In this document: positions 1-9,065 of the stretch, piece after piece
Layout of the letters: each line of letters opens with the position of its first letter
Position numbering within the stretch: the first letter of the stretch is position 1
Origin: an uncultured Alistipes sp.
Lineage (GTDB): Bacteria > Bacteroidota > Bacteroidia > Bacteroidales > Rikenellaceae
Assembly (NCBI RefSeq): GCF_902388705.1
Contig: NZ_CABMQJ010000036.1
Span: 1 to 23,490, forward strand
Length of the DNA stretch: 23,490 bases
Reading direction: 5' to 3'
Made by a program: the position numbers and the translations under genes
The notes under the pieces: model-generated
Seen by the model: the letters and a program-made list of their open reading frames with translations, nothing else
What the model was told of the DNA's origin: nothing
The model's database searches: none

Positions 1-300
1 CCCGAGGCCGAGGCGGCCGTCCGCGCCGCCGTTGCCGACATGCTGGCGCACGGCGCCGACCAGATTGTGCTCGGCTGTACGCATTATCCTTTCCTGCTGC
101 CCGTGCTCGAGCGTGTGGTCGCGGGGCGCGGCGTTACGATCGTCGACCCGTCGCCCGCCGTCGCCCGCCGTGTCGTACAACTGCTGGACAGCTACGGCCT
201 GCACGCCGAACCGCAGCACCGGCCCGAATACACGTTCCGTACATTCGCCGACGAAGCCTACCGCCTCCGCCTGGAAAAGAAAGCCGCCGGGGCGCTGTGA
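1..300 (+). CDS. murI: Glutamate racemase, C-terminal part (5' end outside window)
   Basis: This is the last 99 codons of glutamate racemase, which converts L-glutamate to D-glutamate in the cytoplasm for peptidoglycan precursors. The frame is open from base 1 and ends at TGA 298-300. The decisive motif is GCTHYPFL. Its cysteine (codon 76-78) corresponds to the second catalytic cysteine of the Asp/Glu racemase family, and the following HYP is typical of that site. After the motif comes the expected short alpha/beta end, with VDPSPAVARRV close to the conserved VDPS/A segment. The N-terminal half with the first catalytic cysteine is missing only because the window begins here. The next gene, ftsK, starts about 100 bp downstream on the same strand. 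The family call is confident; nothing can be said about its own promoter. Confidence 0.93.
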   Translation, partial: PEAEAAVRAAVADMLAHGADQIVLGCTHYPFLLPVLERVVAGRGVTIVDPSPAVARRVVQLLDSYGLHAEPQHRPEYTFRTFADEAYRLRLEKKAAGAL

Positions 301-372
301 CGGCGGCGGATTGTTGGCGAATCCCGATTTTGCACCTCCGAATTCCGAAATGTCGAAAAAAATGCGTAACTT

Positions 373-392
373 CGCTTGATAAAAATCAAGCG
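373..392. repeat. Perfect 8-bp inverted repeat just upstream of ftsK
   Basis: CGCTTGAT (373-380) and ATCAAGCG (385-392) are exact inverted repeats separated by AAAA. The right arm ends 8 bp before the ftsK ATG. No T-tract follows, so it does not look like an intrinsic terminator for murI. The left arm overlaps TAACTTCG (367-374), one mismatch from the Bacteroidota -7 consensus TAnnTTTG, although I see no good TTG at -33. If that box is real, the repeat would lie over the transcription start and could be an operator or a 5'-UTR hairpin. The repeat is directly visible; any function is inferred. Confidence 0.6.
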
Positions 393-400
393 CAACACTG

Positions 401-3238
401 ATGGCATCTAAAAATACATCCGCATCTTCCAACGGACGACAGAAAGTCCAGCGTTCCAACAGCGACAGCGCGCGTTGGGTCGCGGGCCTGCTGCTGCTCT
501 TCATCGGGCTGTACGCCGCCTCGGCCGTCCTGTTTTCGTTCTTCAGCTGGTCGGCCGACCAGAGCGGCCTGCTGCTCTCGCCCGAGGAGCGCGCCACGCT
601 GGGCGTCGAGCCGGAGAACCTCTGCGGATGGTCGGGCGCGAAGCTGGGCCGCCTGCTGGTCGACAATTCGTTCGGCCTGTTCGGTATCCTGATTCCGGTG
701 ATGATCGTGCTCGTCGGCGTTCGGATTATCCGCCAGCGCCCGCTGCTGTTCAACCACTCGATTCTTTCGCTTTTCCTCATCATGATACTCGGCTCGCTGA
801 CGCTGGGATTCGCTTTTACGGACAAATGGAGCCTTTGCTGCTCGACAGGATGGGGCGGTGCTTTCGGCATCGAGACTGCGGCCCTGCTGCGTACGCACAT
901 CGGGGTTTTCGGAACGCTGATTCTGCTCGTGGGAGGGTGGATACTGACCGGCGTTTTCATCAACCGCAACTTTATCAACAAGGTCAACGAGGCGGGCAAC
1001 GCCATGGTCGACAAGAGCGGCCGCATTGTCGAGATTGTCAAACACAAGGTCGTTCATGCACATGCGCAGGAGGCAGAAGCTGCCGAACCTGCTGTAGATA
1101 CGGCCCCGGCGGCGAATCCGGAGGCCGAAGCGGCGGCCCGGGCGGCGGCGAAACCTCCCGTGAAAGAGACTGCCGAAGTCGTGCGTGCCGTGCGCCGTGC
1201 GGAGCGTGCGGCAGACGAGGCGCCCGTCCTGCAGAAACCGGCTGTGCGTGACGTGCACGACGATGATCCGTTCGTCGAACTGGCACCCGACGGTACGCCT
1301 GTCGGCCTTGAAATCGCGCGCGAACCGCAGCCCGAAGCGGCGGCGGACGGGGACGGCGAATTTATCGAAGTGGATCTTTCGCGTCCCGAAGGGCGCCTGG
1401 TTATCGGCCCGAGCGGGCTGGTCGAGCTGGAGCGTCCGGCCGGAAGTCACGCGGCCGCCCGCACACCCGTCACGGACGGGCCGTTCACCGAAATCGTCGT
1501 GGGCGGAGAAGAGGCGGCCGAACCTGCGGAGGGCATACCCTCCGAAATGGTATCCACCGGAAGTGCACCCGCCGAAATTGCGGAAGACGGGCTGCCCATG
1601 CACGGCGCCGAGGCTCCCGGGGAGCCGTTCACCGAACTCTCCGCCGGGCAGGAGGGCGTTGTCGTTACGGTCGAGGCCAACGAGGCCCGCATGGTCGACG
1701 AGAAGTCGATTCCGACCGAGAGCTACGACCCGCTGAAAGACCTCGTAAACTACCGCAAGCCCCCCGTCACGCTGTTGGAAGACTATGTTTCCGACTCGGA
1801 GGTGAGCGACGAAGAGATATTCGAGAACAAGACCAAAATCGAGGATACGCTCAAGAACTTCGGCATTCCCATCCAGCGTATCAAAGCCACGGTCGGCCCC
1901 ACCGTGACGCTCTACGAAATCGTGCAGGCGCAGGGGGTGAAAATATCGAAAATCCAGGGCCTCGAAAACGACATTGCCCAGAGCCTCAAGGCGCTGGGAA
2001 TTCGCATCATCGCCCCCATCCCCGGCAAGGGGACCATCGGTATCGAGGTGCCCAACCGCGACAAGCAGGTGGTGTCGATGTACTCCGCCGTGCGCTCGCT
2101 GCGTTTCCAGGAGTCGAAAGCCGAACTCCCGGTGGTGATAGGGCGCACGATTCAGAACGAGAATTACGTGTTCGACCTGGCCAAGATGCCCCACCTGCTG
2201 GTGGCCGGTGCGACGGGACAGGGTAAGTCCGTGGGACTGAATGCCATCATCACCTCGCTGCTTTACCGCAAGCATCCGGCGCAGCTCAAGTTCGTGATGA
2301 TTGACCCCAAGATGGTCGAATTCTCGCTTTACGCCAAAATCGAGCGCCACTTCCTGGCCAAGATGGAGTCGGAGGACGATGCGATCATCACCGATCCCAA
2401 GAAAGCGGTCTATACGCTCAATTCGCTCTGCACGGAGATGGACGCCCGCCTCGAACTCTGCAAGAACGCCGGGGCCCGCAACATCGCCGAGTACAACGAG
2501 AAATTCACGGCGCGGCGGCTCAATCCGACAAAAGGCCACCGCTACCTGCCCTACATCGTGGTCGTGGTCGACGAGTTCGCCGACCTGATTATGACGGCCC
2601 GCGAGGTCGAGGGGCCGGTGATGCGCCTCGCGCAGAAAGCCCGCGCCATCGGCATCCACCTGATTATCGCCACGCAGCGCCCCGATGTCAAGGTCATCAC
2701 GGGCGGTATCAAGGCCAATTTCCCGGCACGTATCGCCTTCCGTGTGATGCAGATGATCGACTCGCGTACGATTATCGACCAGCCGGGCGCCAACCAGCTC
2801 ATCGGCCGCGGCGACATGCTCTTCTCGAAAGACGGCGAGCTGACCCGTATCCAGTGCGCGTTGGTCGAAACCAAAGAGGTCGAGCGCATCGTGGAATACA
2901 TATCGAAACAGCAGGGCTATACCGCGGCCTATGCACTGCCCGACTATACGCCCGATACGGGCGATTCGGCGGGCGGTATGGGCAGCGAGGATTCCGCGCC
3001 CGTGAAATACGACTCGCTCTTCGCCGAAATCGCCCGCGACGCCGTTTCGGGCGGCAATATCTCGACTTCGATGATTCAGCGCAACTACGAGGTGGGCTTC
3101 AACCGCGCCGGGCGCATCATGATGCAGCTCGAACGCGCCGGCATCGTCGGCCGCCAGCAGGGCGCCAAGCCGCGCGACATCCTTTACCACGACCTGCCGT
3201 CGCTCGAAGCGAAGCTGCAGGAACTGGGTTTATTCTGA
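401..3238 (+). CDS. ftsK: DNA translocase FtsK
   Basis: A 945-residue membrane-anchored, ATP-driven DNA pump of the division septum; the family moves chromosome termini and activates XerCD recombination at dif. Four hydrophobic segments lie at about residues 26-49, 89-109, 119-138 and 166-187, matching the FtsK four-TM N-terminus. A long Ala/Glu/Pro-rich linker runs to about residue 440. The motor follows: Walker A GATGQGKS at 603-610 and Walker B VVVVDEFADL with Asp724/Glu725, then the SRTIIDQPGA and GRGDML segments usual in FtsK. The C-terminal winged-helix gamma domain (from about residue 871, DSLFAEIARDAV) is the part that reads KOPS-type DNA signals in the family. The start at 401 gives a short basic, serine-rich cytoplasmic tail before the first TM. 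The lolA-like gene begins 10 bp after the stop, so the two are probably cotranscribed. Confidence 0.97.
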   Translation: MASKNTSASSNGRQKVQRSNSDSARWVAGLLLLFIGLYAASAVLFSFFSWSADQSGLLLSPEERATLGVEPENLCGWSGAKLGRLLVDNSFGLFGILIPVMIVLVGVRIIRQRPLLFNHSILSLFLIMILGSLTLGFAFTDKWSLCCSTGWGGAFGIETAALLRTHIGVFGTLILLVGGWILTGVFINRNFINKVNEAGNAMVDKSGRIVEIVKHKVVHAHAQEAEAAEPAVDTAPAANPEAEAAARAAAKPPVKETAEVVRAVRRAERAADEAPVLQKPAVRDVHDDDPFVELAPDGTPVGLEIAREPQPEAAADGDGEFIEVDLSRPEGRLVIGPSGLVELERPAGSHAAARTPVTDGPFTEIVVGGEEAAEPAEGIPSEMVSTGSAPAEIAEDGLPMHGAEAPGEPFTELSAGQEGVVVTVEANEARMVDEKSIPTESYDPLKDLVNYRKPPVTLLEDYVSDSEVSDEEIFENKTKIEDTLKNFGIPIQRIKATVGPTVTLYEIVQAQGVKISKIQGLENDIAQSLKALGIRIIAPIPGKGTIGIEVPNRDKQVVSMYSAVRSLRFQESKAELPVVIGRTIQNENYVFDLAKMPHLLVAGATGQGKSVGLNAIITSLLYRKHPAQLKFVMIDPKMVEFSLYAKIERHFLAKMESEDDAIITDPKKAVYTLNSLCTEMDARLELCKNAGARNIAEYNEKFTARRLNPTKGHRYLPYIVVVVDEFADLIMTAREVEGPVMRLAQKARAIGIHLIIATQRPDVKVITGGIKANFPARIAFRVMQMIDSRTIIDQPGANQLIGRGDMLFSKDGELTRIQCALVETKEVERIVEYISKQQGYTAAYALPDYTPDTGDSAGGMGSEDSAPVKYDSLFAEIARDAVSGGNISTSMIQRNYEVGFNRAGRIMMQLERAGIVGRQQGAKPRDILYHDLPSLEAKLQELGLF

Positions 3239-3248
3239 TTTTACCGCC

Positions 3249-3998
3249 ATGAAACGATTGCTGCTCGCTATCTTGCTGCTTCCCGGTGTCGGGACGGCTG
3301 CTGCCGCGCCCGGGATTTCCGGTGCGGCCGGCGCCGGTTTTACGGGGCGTGCCTTCGCCGACGGGTGCACGGAGGCCGCACCGTCGCCGTTTTTCCCGTC
3401 TGCCGAGGCGCCGGATGCCGGAACGACGGCCTTTCCCTGCGCTCCGTCCGACGTGGCGGAGGCCGATGAAATCCTCGGCAAGGTTACCGCCGGATTCCGC
3501 GCATTGGGCGCCTACGGCGTGGCGTTCGAGGTTGCGGCGGACGAATACGCCGCCCGCGGGCGGGATGCCGTCGAGGGGGAGGGGTATTACCTCGTACTGG
3601 GCGACGCCGAAGTCTACTGCGACGGCACGGTGCGCTACGAAGTGGACAACCGTCGCCGGGAGGTGACCATCGACCAGGTCGACACGGCGAGCCGCAATAT
3701 CCTCAACAACCCTGTCCGGGCGTTCGATTTCCTCGGCAGCGAATACACCGCGTCGCTGGTCGGCGCACAGCAGGGGAGGGCTGTAATCCTGTTGACGCCG
3801 ACGTCGGCAAACACCTCCTCGTCGGGTACGATAACCCTGACGGTCGACACCGCCGCCATGCGGCCCCTCTCGCTGTCGTATGACTACGACGGCGAACGGG
3901 TATCCGTCGCCGTGCTCGGCATCTCCCCGCTCGCGTCCCCGCTCGAATCCTTTGAGAAGGGGAAATACGACGGGTACGAATTTATCGATTTCCGCTGA
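3249..3998 (+). CDS. lolA: LolA-like outer-membrane lipoprotein carrier protein
   Basis: A 249-residue exported protein. Residues 1-20 form a signal peptide (basic MKR, hydrophobic core, cleavage probably near AAAA/PG). A low-complexity Ala/Gly/Pro linker extends to about residue 70. The folded part from DVAEADEILGKV onward has the LolA-like pattern: an N-terminal helix around EILGKVTAGFRALG, then beta strands including GYYLVLGDAEVYCDG and TVRYEVDNRRREVTI. LolA proteins ferry lipoproteins across the periplasm to the outer membrane. A lolA-like gene directly behind ftsK is a familiar Bacteroidales arrangement, which supports the call; sequence similarity across this family is low. Its TGA (3996-3998) directly abuts the stop codon of the convergent channel gene. 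The linker before the LolA fold is longer than I would expect. Confidence 0.8.
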   Translation: MKRLLLAILLLPGVGTAAAAPGISGAAGAGFTGRAFADGCTEAAPSPFFPSAEAPDAGTTAFPCAPSDVAEADEILGKVTAGFRALGAYGVAFEVAADEYAARGRDAVEGEGYYLVLGDAEVYCDGTVRYEVDNRRREVTIDQVDTASRNILNNPVRAFDFLGSEYTASLVGAQQGRAVILLTPTSANTSSSGTITLTVDTAAMRPLSLSYDYDGERVSVAVLGISPLASPLESFEKGKYDGYEFIDFR

Positions 3999-4778
3999 TT
4001 ATTTCCGGTTCAGATACCAGTAGAGGCCGCCCACGAAGAGGCCTCCGCCCGCCATGTTCCCGAGTGTGGCGGGCAGGAGGTTCGCGAGCAGCAACTCGGC
4101 CGTGGATACGGGTGCGCCGAGCATCATGCCCAGCGGGATGAAGAACATGTTGGCGATGCAGTGCTCGTAGCCGATTACCACGAAGCACATGACCGGGAAA
4201 AAGAGCCCCAGCATACGGCCCGGGGCGTCCCCGGCGCTCAATCCGAGCCATACGGCCAGGCACACCAGCCAGTTCGCGCCCACGCCGCGCAGGAACACCG
4301 TCAGCCACGGCAGCGAAACTTTCGCCTGCGCGATGCCGCAGGCCGCATCCCGCCACAGTTCCGTCGACAGTACGCCCGGCAGTACGACCAGAAAGTAGCC
4401 GAAGAACAGCGCCCCGGCGAAATTTCCCAAATATACCAGCGTCCAGTTGCGCGCCACCTTGCCCCAGCCGTACCGGCGCTCGAGCGCTCCCGGGACGAGC
4501 ACGGCGTTGTTGCCCGTGAAAAGCTCCGCTCCCGCGAAGACCACCAGAATCAGTCCCAGCGGGAAGACCAGCCCCGACAGCAGGCGCTGCAGCCCGGGCG
4601 CTTCGGCCGCACCGGGAAATCCGAATCCGGCCATCAGGGAGAACAGGCCGCCCATGGCGATGTAGGCGCCGGCCAGAAATGCGAGTACGAGGGTTTTGCC
4701 TGCCGGGAGTTGCAGCTTGTACGCTGCGGATCTGCCGGCCAGTGCAAGGACTTCTTCGGGGGTGTTTATTCGTGTCAT
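3999..4778 (-). CDS. Formate/nitrite transporter family channel (FocA/NirC-like)
   Basis: A 259-residue inner-membrane protein of the FNT family, pentameric channels for small monovalent anions such as formate, nitrite or hydrosulfide. Family hallmarks are visible. ELFTGN carries Thr88, equivalent to the pore threonine of FocA. GYEHCIANMFFIP carries His206, equivalent to the central-pore histidine. ANWLVCLAVW is a usual transmembrane segment, and six membrane spans can be traced. The start is placed at 4778 (MTRINTPEEV). An in-frame ATG at 4826 would add 16 residues, but it lies at the upstream edge of the best promoter (4797-4826), so the shorter form fits better. The gene stands alone on the minus strand, convergent with lolA and divergent from gyrA. 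The substrate cannot be decided from sequence. Confidence 0.93.
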   Translation of the reverse strand: MTRINTPEEVLALAGRSAAYKLQLPAGKTLVLAFLAGAYIAMGGLFSLMAGFGFPGAAEAPGLQRLLSGLVFPLGLILVVFAGAELFTGNNAVLVPGALERRYGWGKVARNWTLVYLGNFAGALFFGYFLVVLPGVLSTELWRDAACGIAQAKVSLPWLTVFLRGVGANWLVCLAVWLGLSAGDAPGRMLGLFFPVMCFVVIGYEHCIANMFFIPLGMMLGAPVSTAELLLANLLPATLGNMAGGGLFVGGLYWYLNRK

Positions 4779-4796
4779 AAGGTGGAATCGAAGCCG

Positions 4797-4826
4797 CAAA
4801 GGTAAAAAAATCCGCCGTACCGGCAA
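4797..4826 (-). promoter_or_regulatory. Bacteroidota-type promoter of the FNT channel gene
   Basis: Read on the minus strand, TTG (4826-4824), a 19-nt spacer and a perfect TACCTTTG -7 box (4804-4797) fit the primary sigma factor promoter consensus of Bacteroidota. Transcription would start near 4790, leaving a short leader of roughly 10-15 nt before the ATG at 4778. This also argues against the longer upstream start codon. Confidence 0.75.
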
Positions 4827-4945
4827 AAAATGCCGCCCACCTGCCGGGAATTTTATTTCAGGCCGTCAGATCGCCGGAAAACGGGCAAAAACGGGGATGT
4901 CCCCGAAAAATCTTGCCCGCGTACGCGATATTTCCCGGCTTAAAG

Positions 4946-4976
4946 TTGTTCAAATCGGAAATAAATCGTATTTTTG
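4946..4976 (+). promoter_or_regulatory. Bacteroidota-type promoter of gyrA
   Basis: TTG (4946-4948), a 20-nt spacer and a perfect TATTTTTG -7 box (4969-4976) match the TTG/TAnnTTTG promoter form. The gyrA ATG lies 33 bp further on, leaving a leader of about 25-28 nt. The box is about 140 bp from the divergent channel-gene promoter, so the two core promoters do not overlap. Confidence 0.8.
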
Positions 4977-5009
4977 TTCGTTAAAAGACCGTAATTTTAA
5001 AGAGATAAG

Positions 5010-7562
5010 ATGCTAACTGAAGAAGAAAAGAATGCCGGTTTGGTGGGACGCGTTATTCCTATCAATATCGAAGAGCAGATGAAGTCGGCGTACATCGACT
5101 ACTCGATGTCGGTCATCGTGTCGCGTGCGCTGCCCGACGTGCGTGACGGACTGAAGCCCGTACACCGCCGTATCCTCTACGATATGAGTGCGGAGCTCAA
5201 CCTCTACTCCGATAAGCCTACCCGTAAGTCCGCCCGTATCGTCGGCGACGTGCTCGGTAAGTTCCACCCCCACGGCGACTCGTCGGTCTACGACGCCATG
5301 GTGCGCCTGGCCCAGGAGTGGTCGATGCGTTATCCGCTGGTCGACGGCCAGGGTAACTTCGGTTCGATGGACGGCGACTCGCCTGCGGCCATGCGTTATA
5401 CCGAGGCCCGCATGAAGAAGATCACCGACGAGGTGATGGCCGACATCGACAAGGAGACCGTCGACTGGACGCTCAACTTCGACGATACGATTCCCGAACC
5501 CACGGTACTGCCCACGAAGATTCCGCTGCTGATCGTCAACGGCGCCAGCGGTATCGCCGTAGGTATGGCGACCAACATGGCCCCGCACAACCTGAGCGAG
5601 GTGGTGGACGCCTGCTGCGCCTATATCGACAACCCCGAAATCACGGGCGAGGAGATGCTCCAGTATATCAAGGGCCCCGACTTCCCCACGGGCGGTATCA
5701 TCTACGGCTACGAGGGTGTCCGCGAGGCGATGCTCACGGGCCGCGGCCGCGTCATGATGCGTGCCAAGACCGAAATCGAGCATACGCCCAGCGGCCGCGA
5801 GTGCATCGTCATCACCGAGATTCCCTACATGATAAACAAGGCCGAGATGATTAAGAAGATAGCCGACATGATCAACGAGAAGAAGATCGACGGCATCTCC
5901 TACATCAACGACGAGTCCGACCGCGACGGCCTGCGCATTATTATCATCCTCAAACACGACGCCGTAGCGAGCGTCGTGCTCAACACGCTTTACAAGAACT
6001 CCCCGCTGCAGACTTCGTTTGCGGTGAACAATATCGCGCTGGTGAACGGCCGCCCCGAAATGCTGCCGATGCGCGATTTGGTGCGGCATTTCGTCAACCA
6101 CCGCCACGAGGTGGTGGTGCGTCGCGCGCGCTTCGACCTGCGCAAGGCCGAGGAGCGGCTGCACATCGTGCTGGGCCTGCTCATAGCGCAGGACAACATC
6201 GACGAAATCGTGCATATCATCCGTTCGTCGCAGACTCCCGACATTGCCAAGCAGGCGATGATGGAGCGCTTCGAGTTGAGCGAGCTGCAGGCTTCGGCCA
6301 TCATCGAGATGCGCCTGCGCGCCCTGACGGGACTCGAGTACGGCAAGTTGACCGCCGAGCGCGATGAACTGACGAAGACCATCGCCCACCTGAAAGAGGT
6401 GCTCGAGAACGTCGACATGCAGATGCAGATCATCAAGGACGAGCTGCTCGAGATAAAGGAGAAATACGGCGACGAGCGCCGCTCGGAAATCGTCTATGCT
6501 TCCGAGGAGTTCAATCCCGAGGATTTCTACGCCGACGACGACATGGTCATCACCATCTCGCACATGGGCTATATCAAACGTACGCCGCTGGCCGAATACC
6601 GCACGCAGAACCGCGGCGGCGTCGGCGCCAAGGGCAGCGCTACGCGCGACGAAGACTTTATCGAACACATTTACGTCGCCTCGATGCACAACACGATGCT
6701 TTTCTTCACTCAGAAAGGCCGCTGCTACTGGCTCAAGGTATACGAAATACCCGAGGGGGCCCGTTCTTCGAAAGGACGCGCCATCCAGAACGTCATCCAG
6801 ATCGAACCCGACGACAAGGTGCGCGCCTACATCAACGTCAAGCGCCTGAACGACGCCGAGTACGTGAACAGCAACTACATCATCATGTGTACCAAGGACG
6901 GCACGATTAAGAAGACCAGACTCGAGGCTTACTCGCGTCCGCGCCAGAACGGTGTGAACGCCATCGTAATCCGCGAGGGCGACCAGCTCATCGAGGCCAA
7001 GCTCACCAGCGGCAACGCCGAGGTGATGATTGCGGCGCGCGAGGGCAAGGCCATCCGCTTCAACGAGTCGACGGTGCGTCCCATCGGGCGTGTCGGCGCG
7101 GGTGTCCGCGGTATCTCGATCGAAGAGAGCGACGAGGTGATCGGCATGATCTGTGTGGAACCCGATTCGGCACAGGACGTACTGGTATTGAGCGAGAACG
7201 GCTACGGCAAGCGTACTGATTTGGACGAATACCGCATCACCAACCGCGGCGGTAAAGGTGTGAAGACTATCAACGTTACGGAGAAAACCGGCAAACTTAT
7301 CTCCATTCAGGCCGTTACGGACGATAACGACCTGATGATTATCAACCGTTCGGGACTTACCATACGTACGGCTGTGTCGCAGATCCGCCTGGCGGGCCGC
7401 GCTACGCAGGGCGTGCGTATCATCAACCTGCGTGACGGCGATGCCATCGCTTCGGTGATGGCCGTACCCGCAGCCGGCGATGAAGAAGAGGAAGTACAGT
7501 CCGCGGAGGCTACCGCGAACGGGGACGCAACCCCCGAAGCAGGACAGCCGGCGGAAGAGTAG
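5010..7562 (+). CDS. gyrA: DNA gyrase subunit A
   Basis: An 850-residue type IIA topoisomerase subunit. With GyrB it introduces negative supercoils by passing DNA through a double-strand break. The breakage-reunion domain begins with DYSMSVIVSRALPDVRDGLKP. The active-site tyrosine that attaches to DNA is Tyr130 in AAMRYTE. The quinolone-determining segment reads HPHGDSSVYD, with Ser91 and Asp95 at the positions of E. coli Ser83 and Asp87, so both are the usual sensitive-type residues. A coiled coil at about 430-490 is followed by the beta-pinwheel C-terminal domain, where QNRGGVGAKG (about residue 530) is the GyrA-box-like motif and TNRGGKGVK is a later blade. The acidic, Ala-rich tail after about residue 820 is typical of the end of GyrA. 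A good promoter precedes it. The TPR gene 37 bp downstream is probably cotranscribed. Confidence 0.97.
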   Translation: MLTEEEKNAGLVGRVIPINIEEQMKSAYIDYSMSVIVSRALPDVRDGLKPVHRRILYDMSAELNLYSDKPTRKSARIVGDVLGKFHPHGDSSVYDAMVRLAQEWSMRYPLVDGQGNFGSMDGDSPAAMRYTEARMKKITDEVMADIDKETVDWTLNFDDTIPEPTVLPTKIPLLIVNGASGIAVGMATNMAPHNLSEVVDACCAYIDNPEITGEEMLQYIKGPDFPTGGIIYGYEGVREAMLTGRGRVMMRAKTEIEHTPSGRECIVITEIPYMINKAEMIKKIADMINEKKIDGISYINDESDRDGLRIIIILKHDAVASVVLNTLYKNSPLQTSFAVNNIALVNGRPEMLPMRDLVRHFVNHRHEVVVRRARFDLRKAEERLHIVLGLLIAQDNIDEIVHIIRSSQTPDIAKQAMMERFELSELQASAIIEMRLRALTGLEYGKLTAERDELTKTIAHLKEVLENVDMQMQIIKDELLEIKEKYGDERRSEIVYASEEFNPEDFYADDDMVITISHMGYIKRTPLAEYRTQNRGGVGAKGSATRDEDFIEHIYVASMHNTMLFFTQKGRCYWLKVYEIPEGARSSKGRAIQNVIQIEPDDKVRAYINVKRLNDAEYVNSNYIIMCTKDGTIKKTRLEAYSRPRQNGVNAIVIREGDQLIEAKLTSGNAEVMIAAREGKAIRFNESTVRPIGRVGAGVRGISIEESDEVIGMICVEPDSAQDVLVLSENGYGKRTDLDEYRITNRGGKGVKTINVTEKTGKLISIQAVTDDNDLMIINRSGLTIRTAVSQIRLAGRATQGVRIINLRDGDAIASVMAVPAAGDEEEEVQSAEATANGDATPEAGQPAEE

Positions 7563-7599
7563 ATGAACTGAAATTAAAACTTTAAAATTCAATGTTGTT

Positions 7600-8946
7600 A
7601 TGAAGAAAATCGTTTTGACGGCTCTCGCGGCGCTGCTCGTGGCAATTCCCGCCGTGCAGGCCCAGAAAGTCAACAAGGGCGCGCTTCTCTCCAAGATCGA
7701 GAAGAGCGACGCCGACATCGCCGACGCGAAGAAAAGCGCCAAGTCGGCAACGTGGATCAACCGCGGCAAGGCTTTTTACGAAGCGGCCGTGGAGCCTACG
7801 AAGAACCTCTTTGCGAATATGGACGCCGCGATGCTGAAACTGGCTGTCGGCGAGCCCTCGTCCACGGGCCAGCAAACGCTCGTCGGCACGGACTACGAAG
7901 CATGGGTGTATCCCTATTTCACGGCCTATATCAAGGACGGCAAGGTAGCTACCTGGAAGCAGACCGACTGGGTGCTCAAAGACGCTCCCGCAAAGGCTAT
8001 CGAGGCCTATGCCAAGGCTTTCGAGATGGATCCCAAATCCGAGTCGAAGGTGAAGGAGGGGCTGAAACAAATCAGCGACTTCTGCTCGCAGGCCGGCAAC
8101 ACGGGTATCGACACGGGTGAGTACGCCGCTGCTGCCGATGCGTATGCCGAGGCTTTCAAGGCGCAGTCGATTCCCGCTTACGGGACGCCCGACCCGGCGC
8201 TGCTCTACTATGCGGGTTACCTGCGTACGGTGGACGGCTCCACGAACCCCGCATCGTTCGCCCTGGGTGCCGATTACCTGACCAAGGCCCTCGACCTGAA
8301 CTATGTCGACGAGGAGGGTAACATCTACTACTACCTCTTCCACTGCTACTACGGCCAGAAAGATGCCGACAAGGCGAACATCATGAAGGCCAAGGACGCC
8401 CTGATTGCCGGTATCGGGAAATTCCCGAAGAACGAGCGTATCCTCGAGGCGCTGGTACAGCTGTACACCTCGCCCGAGGATCAGGTGGGCGACCCCGCCG
8501 ACCTTATCGCGCTGATCGACGCCGCTATCGAGAACAATCCCGAGAATATCGACCTCTGGTTCGGCCGTGGACGTATCTTCTATGCGCTGAAGAATTACGA
8601 CGAGAGCATCGATTCGTTCCGCAAAGTCGTGGAGCTGAAGCCCGACCTGTTCGAGGGTAATTATTACCTGGGCGTGTTCTACACGATCAAGGCCGACGAG
8701 ATGAACAAGGTGATGAACGAGAAGCAGTACAGCAGCCAGGCGGCTTACGATGCCGATCTGAAAGCTGCCAACGAAGTCTATATGCAGGCTATTCCGTGGT
8801 TCGAGAAAGCTTATGAGCTGAAATCCGACGATTTCAATACGCTCGACATGCTCAAGCAGCTGTGCTTCCGCCTGCGTGACGAACCGGGCGTTCAGGAGAA
8901 GTACGACAAGTACTTCCCGCTTTGGAAAGCTGCCAAAGGCGAATAA
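7600..8946 (+). CDS. Exported tetratricopeptide-repeat protein
   Basis: A 448-residue protein with a clear signal peptide (about residues 1-21, cleavage after VQA/Q) and no lipobox, so probably periplasmic. TPR-type helical pairs are visible, for example APAKAIEAYAKAFEMDP (about 129-145), YAAAADAYAEAFK (about 175-187) and the best one, IDLWFGRGRIFYALKNYDESIDSFRKVVELKP near residues 312-347. The last part again has a TPR-like helix, AIPWFEKAYELKSDDF. TPR proteins act as protein-protein scaffolds; the partner here is unknown. It lies 37 bp after gyrA with no promoter I can see between them, and a strong terminator follows. TPR genes behind gyrA are common in Bacteroidales, but the cellular role is not established from sequence. 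Confidence 0.85.
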   Translation: MKKIVLTALAALLVAIPAVQAQKVNKGALLSKIEKSDADIADAKKSAKSATWINRGKAFYEAAVEPTKNLFANMDAAMLKLAVGEPSSTGQQTLVGTDYEAWVYPYFTAYIKDGKVATWKQTDWVLKDAPAKAIEAYAKAFEMDPKSESKVKEGLKQISDFCSQAGNTGIDTGEYAAAADAYAEAFKAQSIPAYGTPDPALLYYAGYLRTVDGSTNPASFALGADYLTKALDLNYVDEEGNIYYYLFHCYYGQKDADKANIMKAKDALIAGIGKFPKNERILEALVQLYTSPEDQVGDPADLIALIDAAIENNPENIDLWFGRGRIFYALKNYDESIDSFRKVVELKPDLFEGNYYLGVFYTIKADEMNKVMNEKQYSSQAAYDADLKAANEVYMQAIPWFEKAYELKSDDFNTLDMLKQLCFRLRDEPGVQEKYDKYFPLWKAAKGE

Positions 8947-8969
8947 CGATTGATTCGGCCGATTATACG

Positions 8970-9003
8970 GCGGGACGGTGGGTGCACCGTCCCGCTTTTT
9001 TTT
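8970..9003 (+). terminator. Intrinsic terminator after gyrA-TPR operon
   Basis: An 11-bp perfect stem, GCGGGACGGTG (8970-8980) with CACCGTCCCGC (8985-8995), encloses a GGTG loop and is followed by eight T residues (8996-9003). It starts 24 bp after the TPR stop. On the opposite strand no T-tract follows the stem, so it terminates plus-strand transcription only. Confidence 0.95.
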
Positions 9004-9065
9004 GTGGATTGCGCATGGAGCGTTCCCGCTTCTGTTTTCCTGTTCCCGTCCCTTGCTCTGGGACT

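Noticed and set aside
386..3190. 934-codon open frame antisense to ftsK
   Set aside because: It mirrors the ftsK codon pattern (His/Arg/Asp-rich, no family motif). In high-GC DNA with this codon bias the opposite frame lacks stops.
5280..5294. Fluoroquinolone-resistance change in GyrA
   Set aside because: Ser91 and Asp95, the positions of E. coli Ser83 and Asp87, are the usual sensitive-type residues.
5013..7769. 918-codon open frame antisense to gyrA
   Set aside because: It exactly shadows gyrA, is rich in His, Val, Asp and Arg, and has no recognisable domain or promoter.
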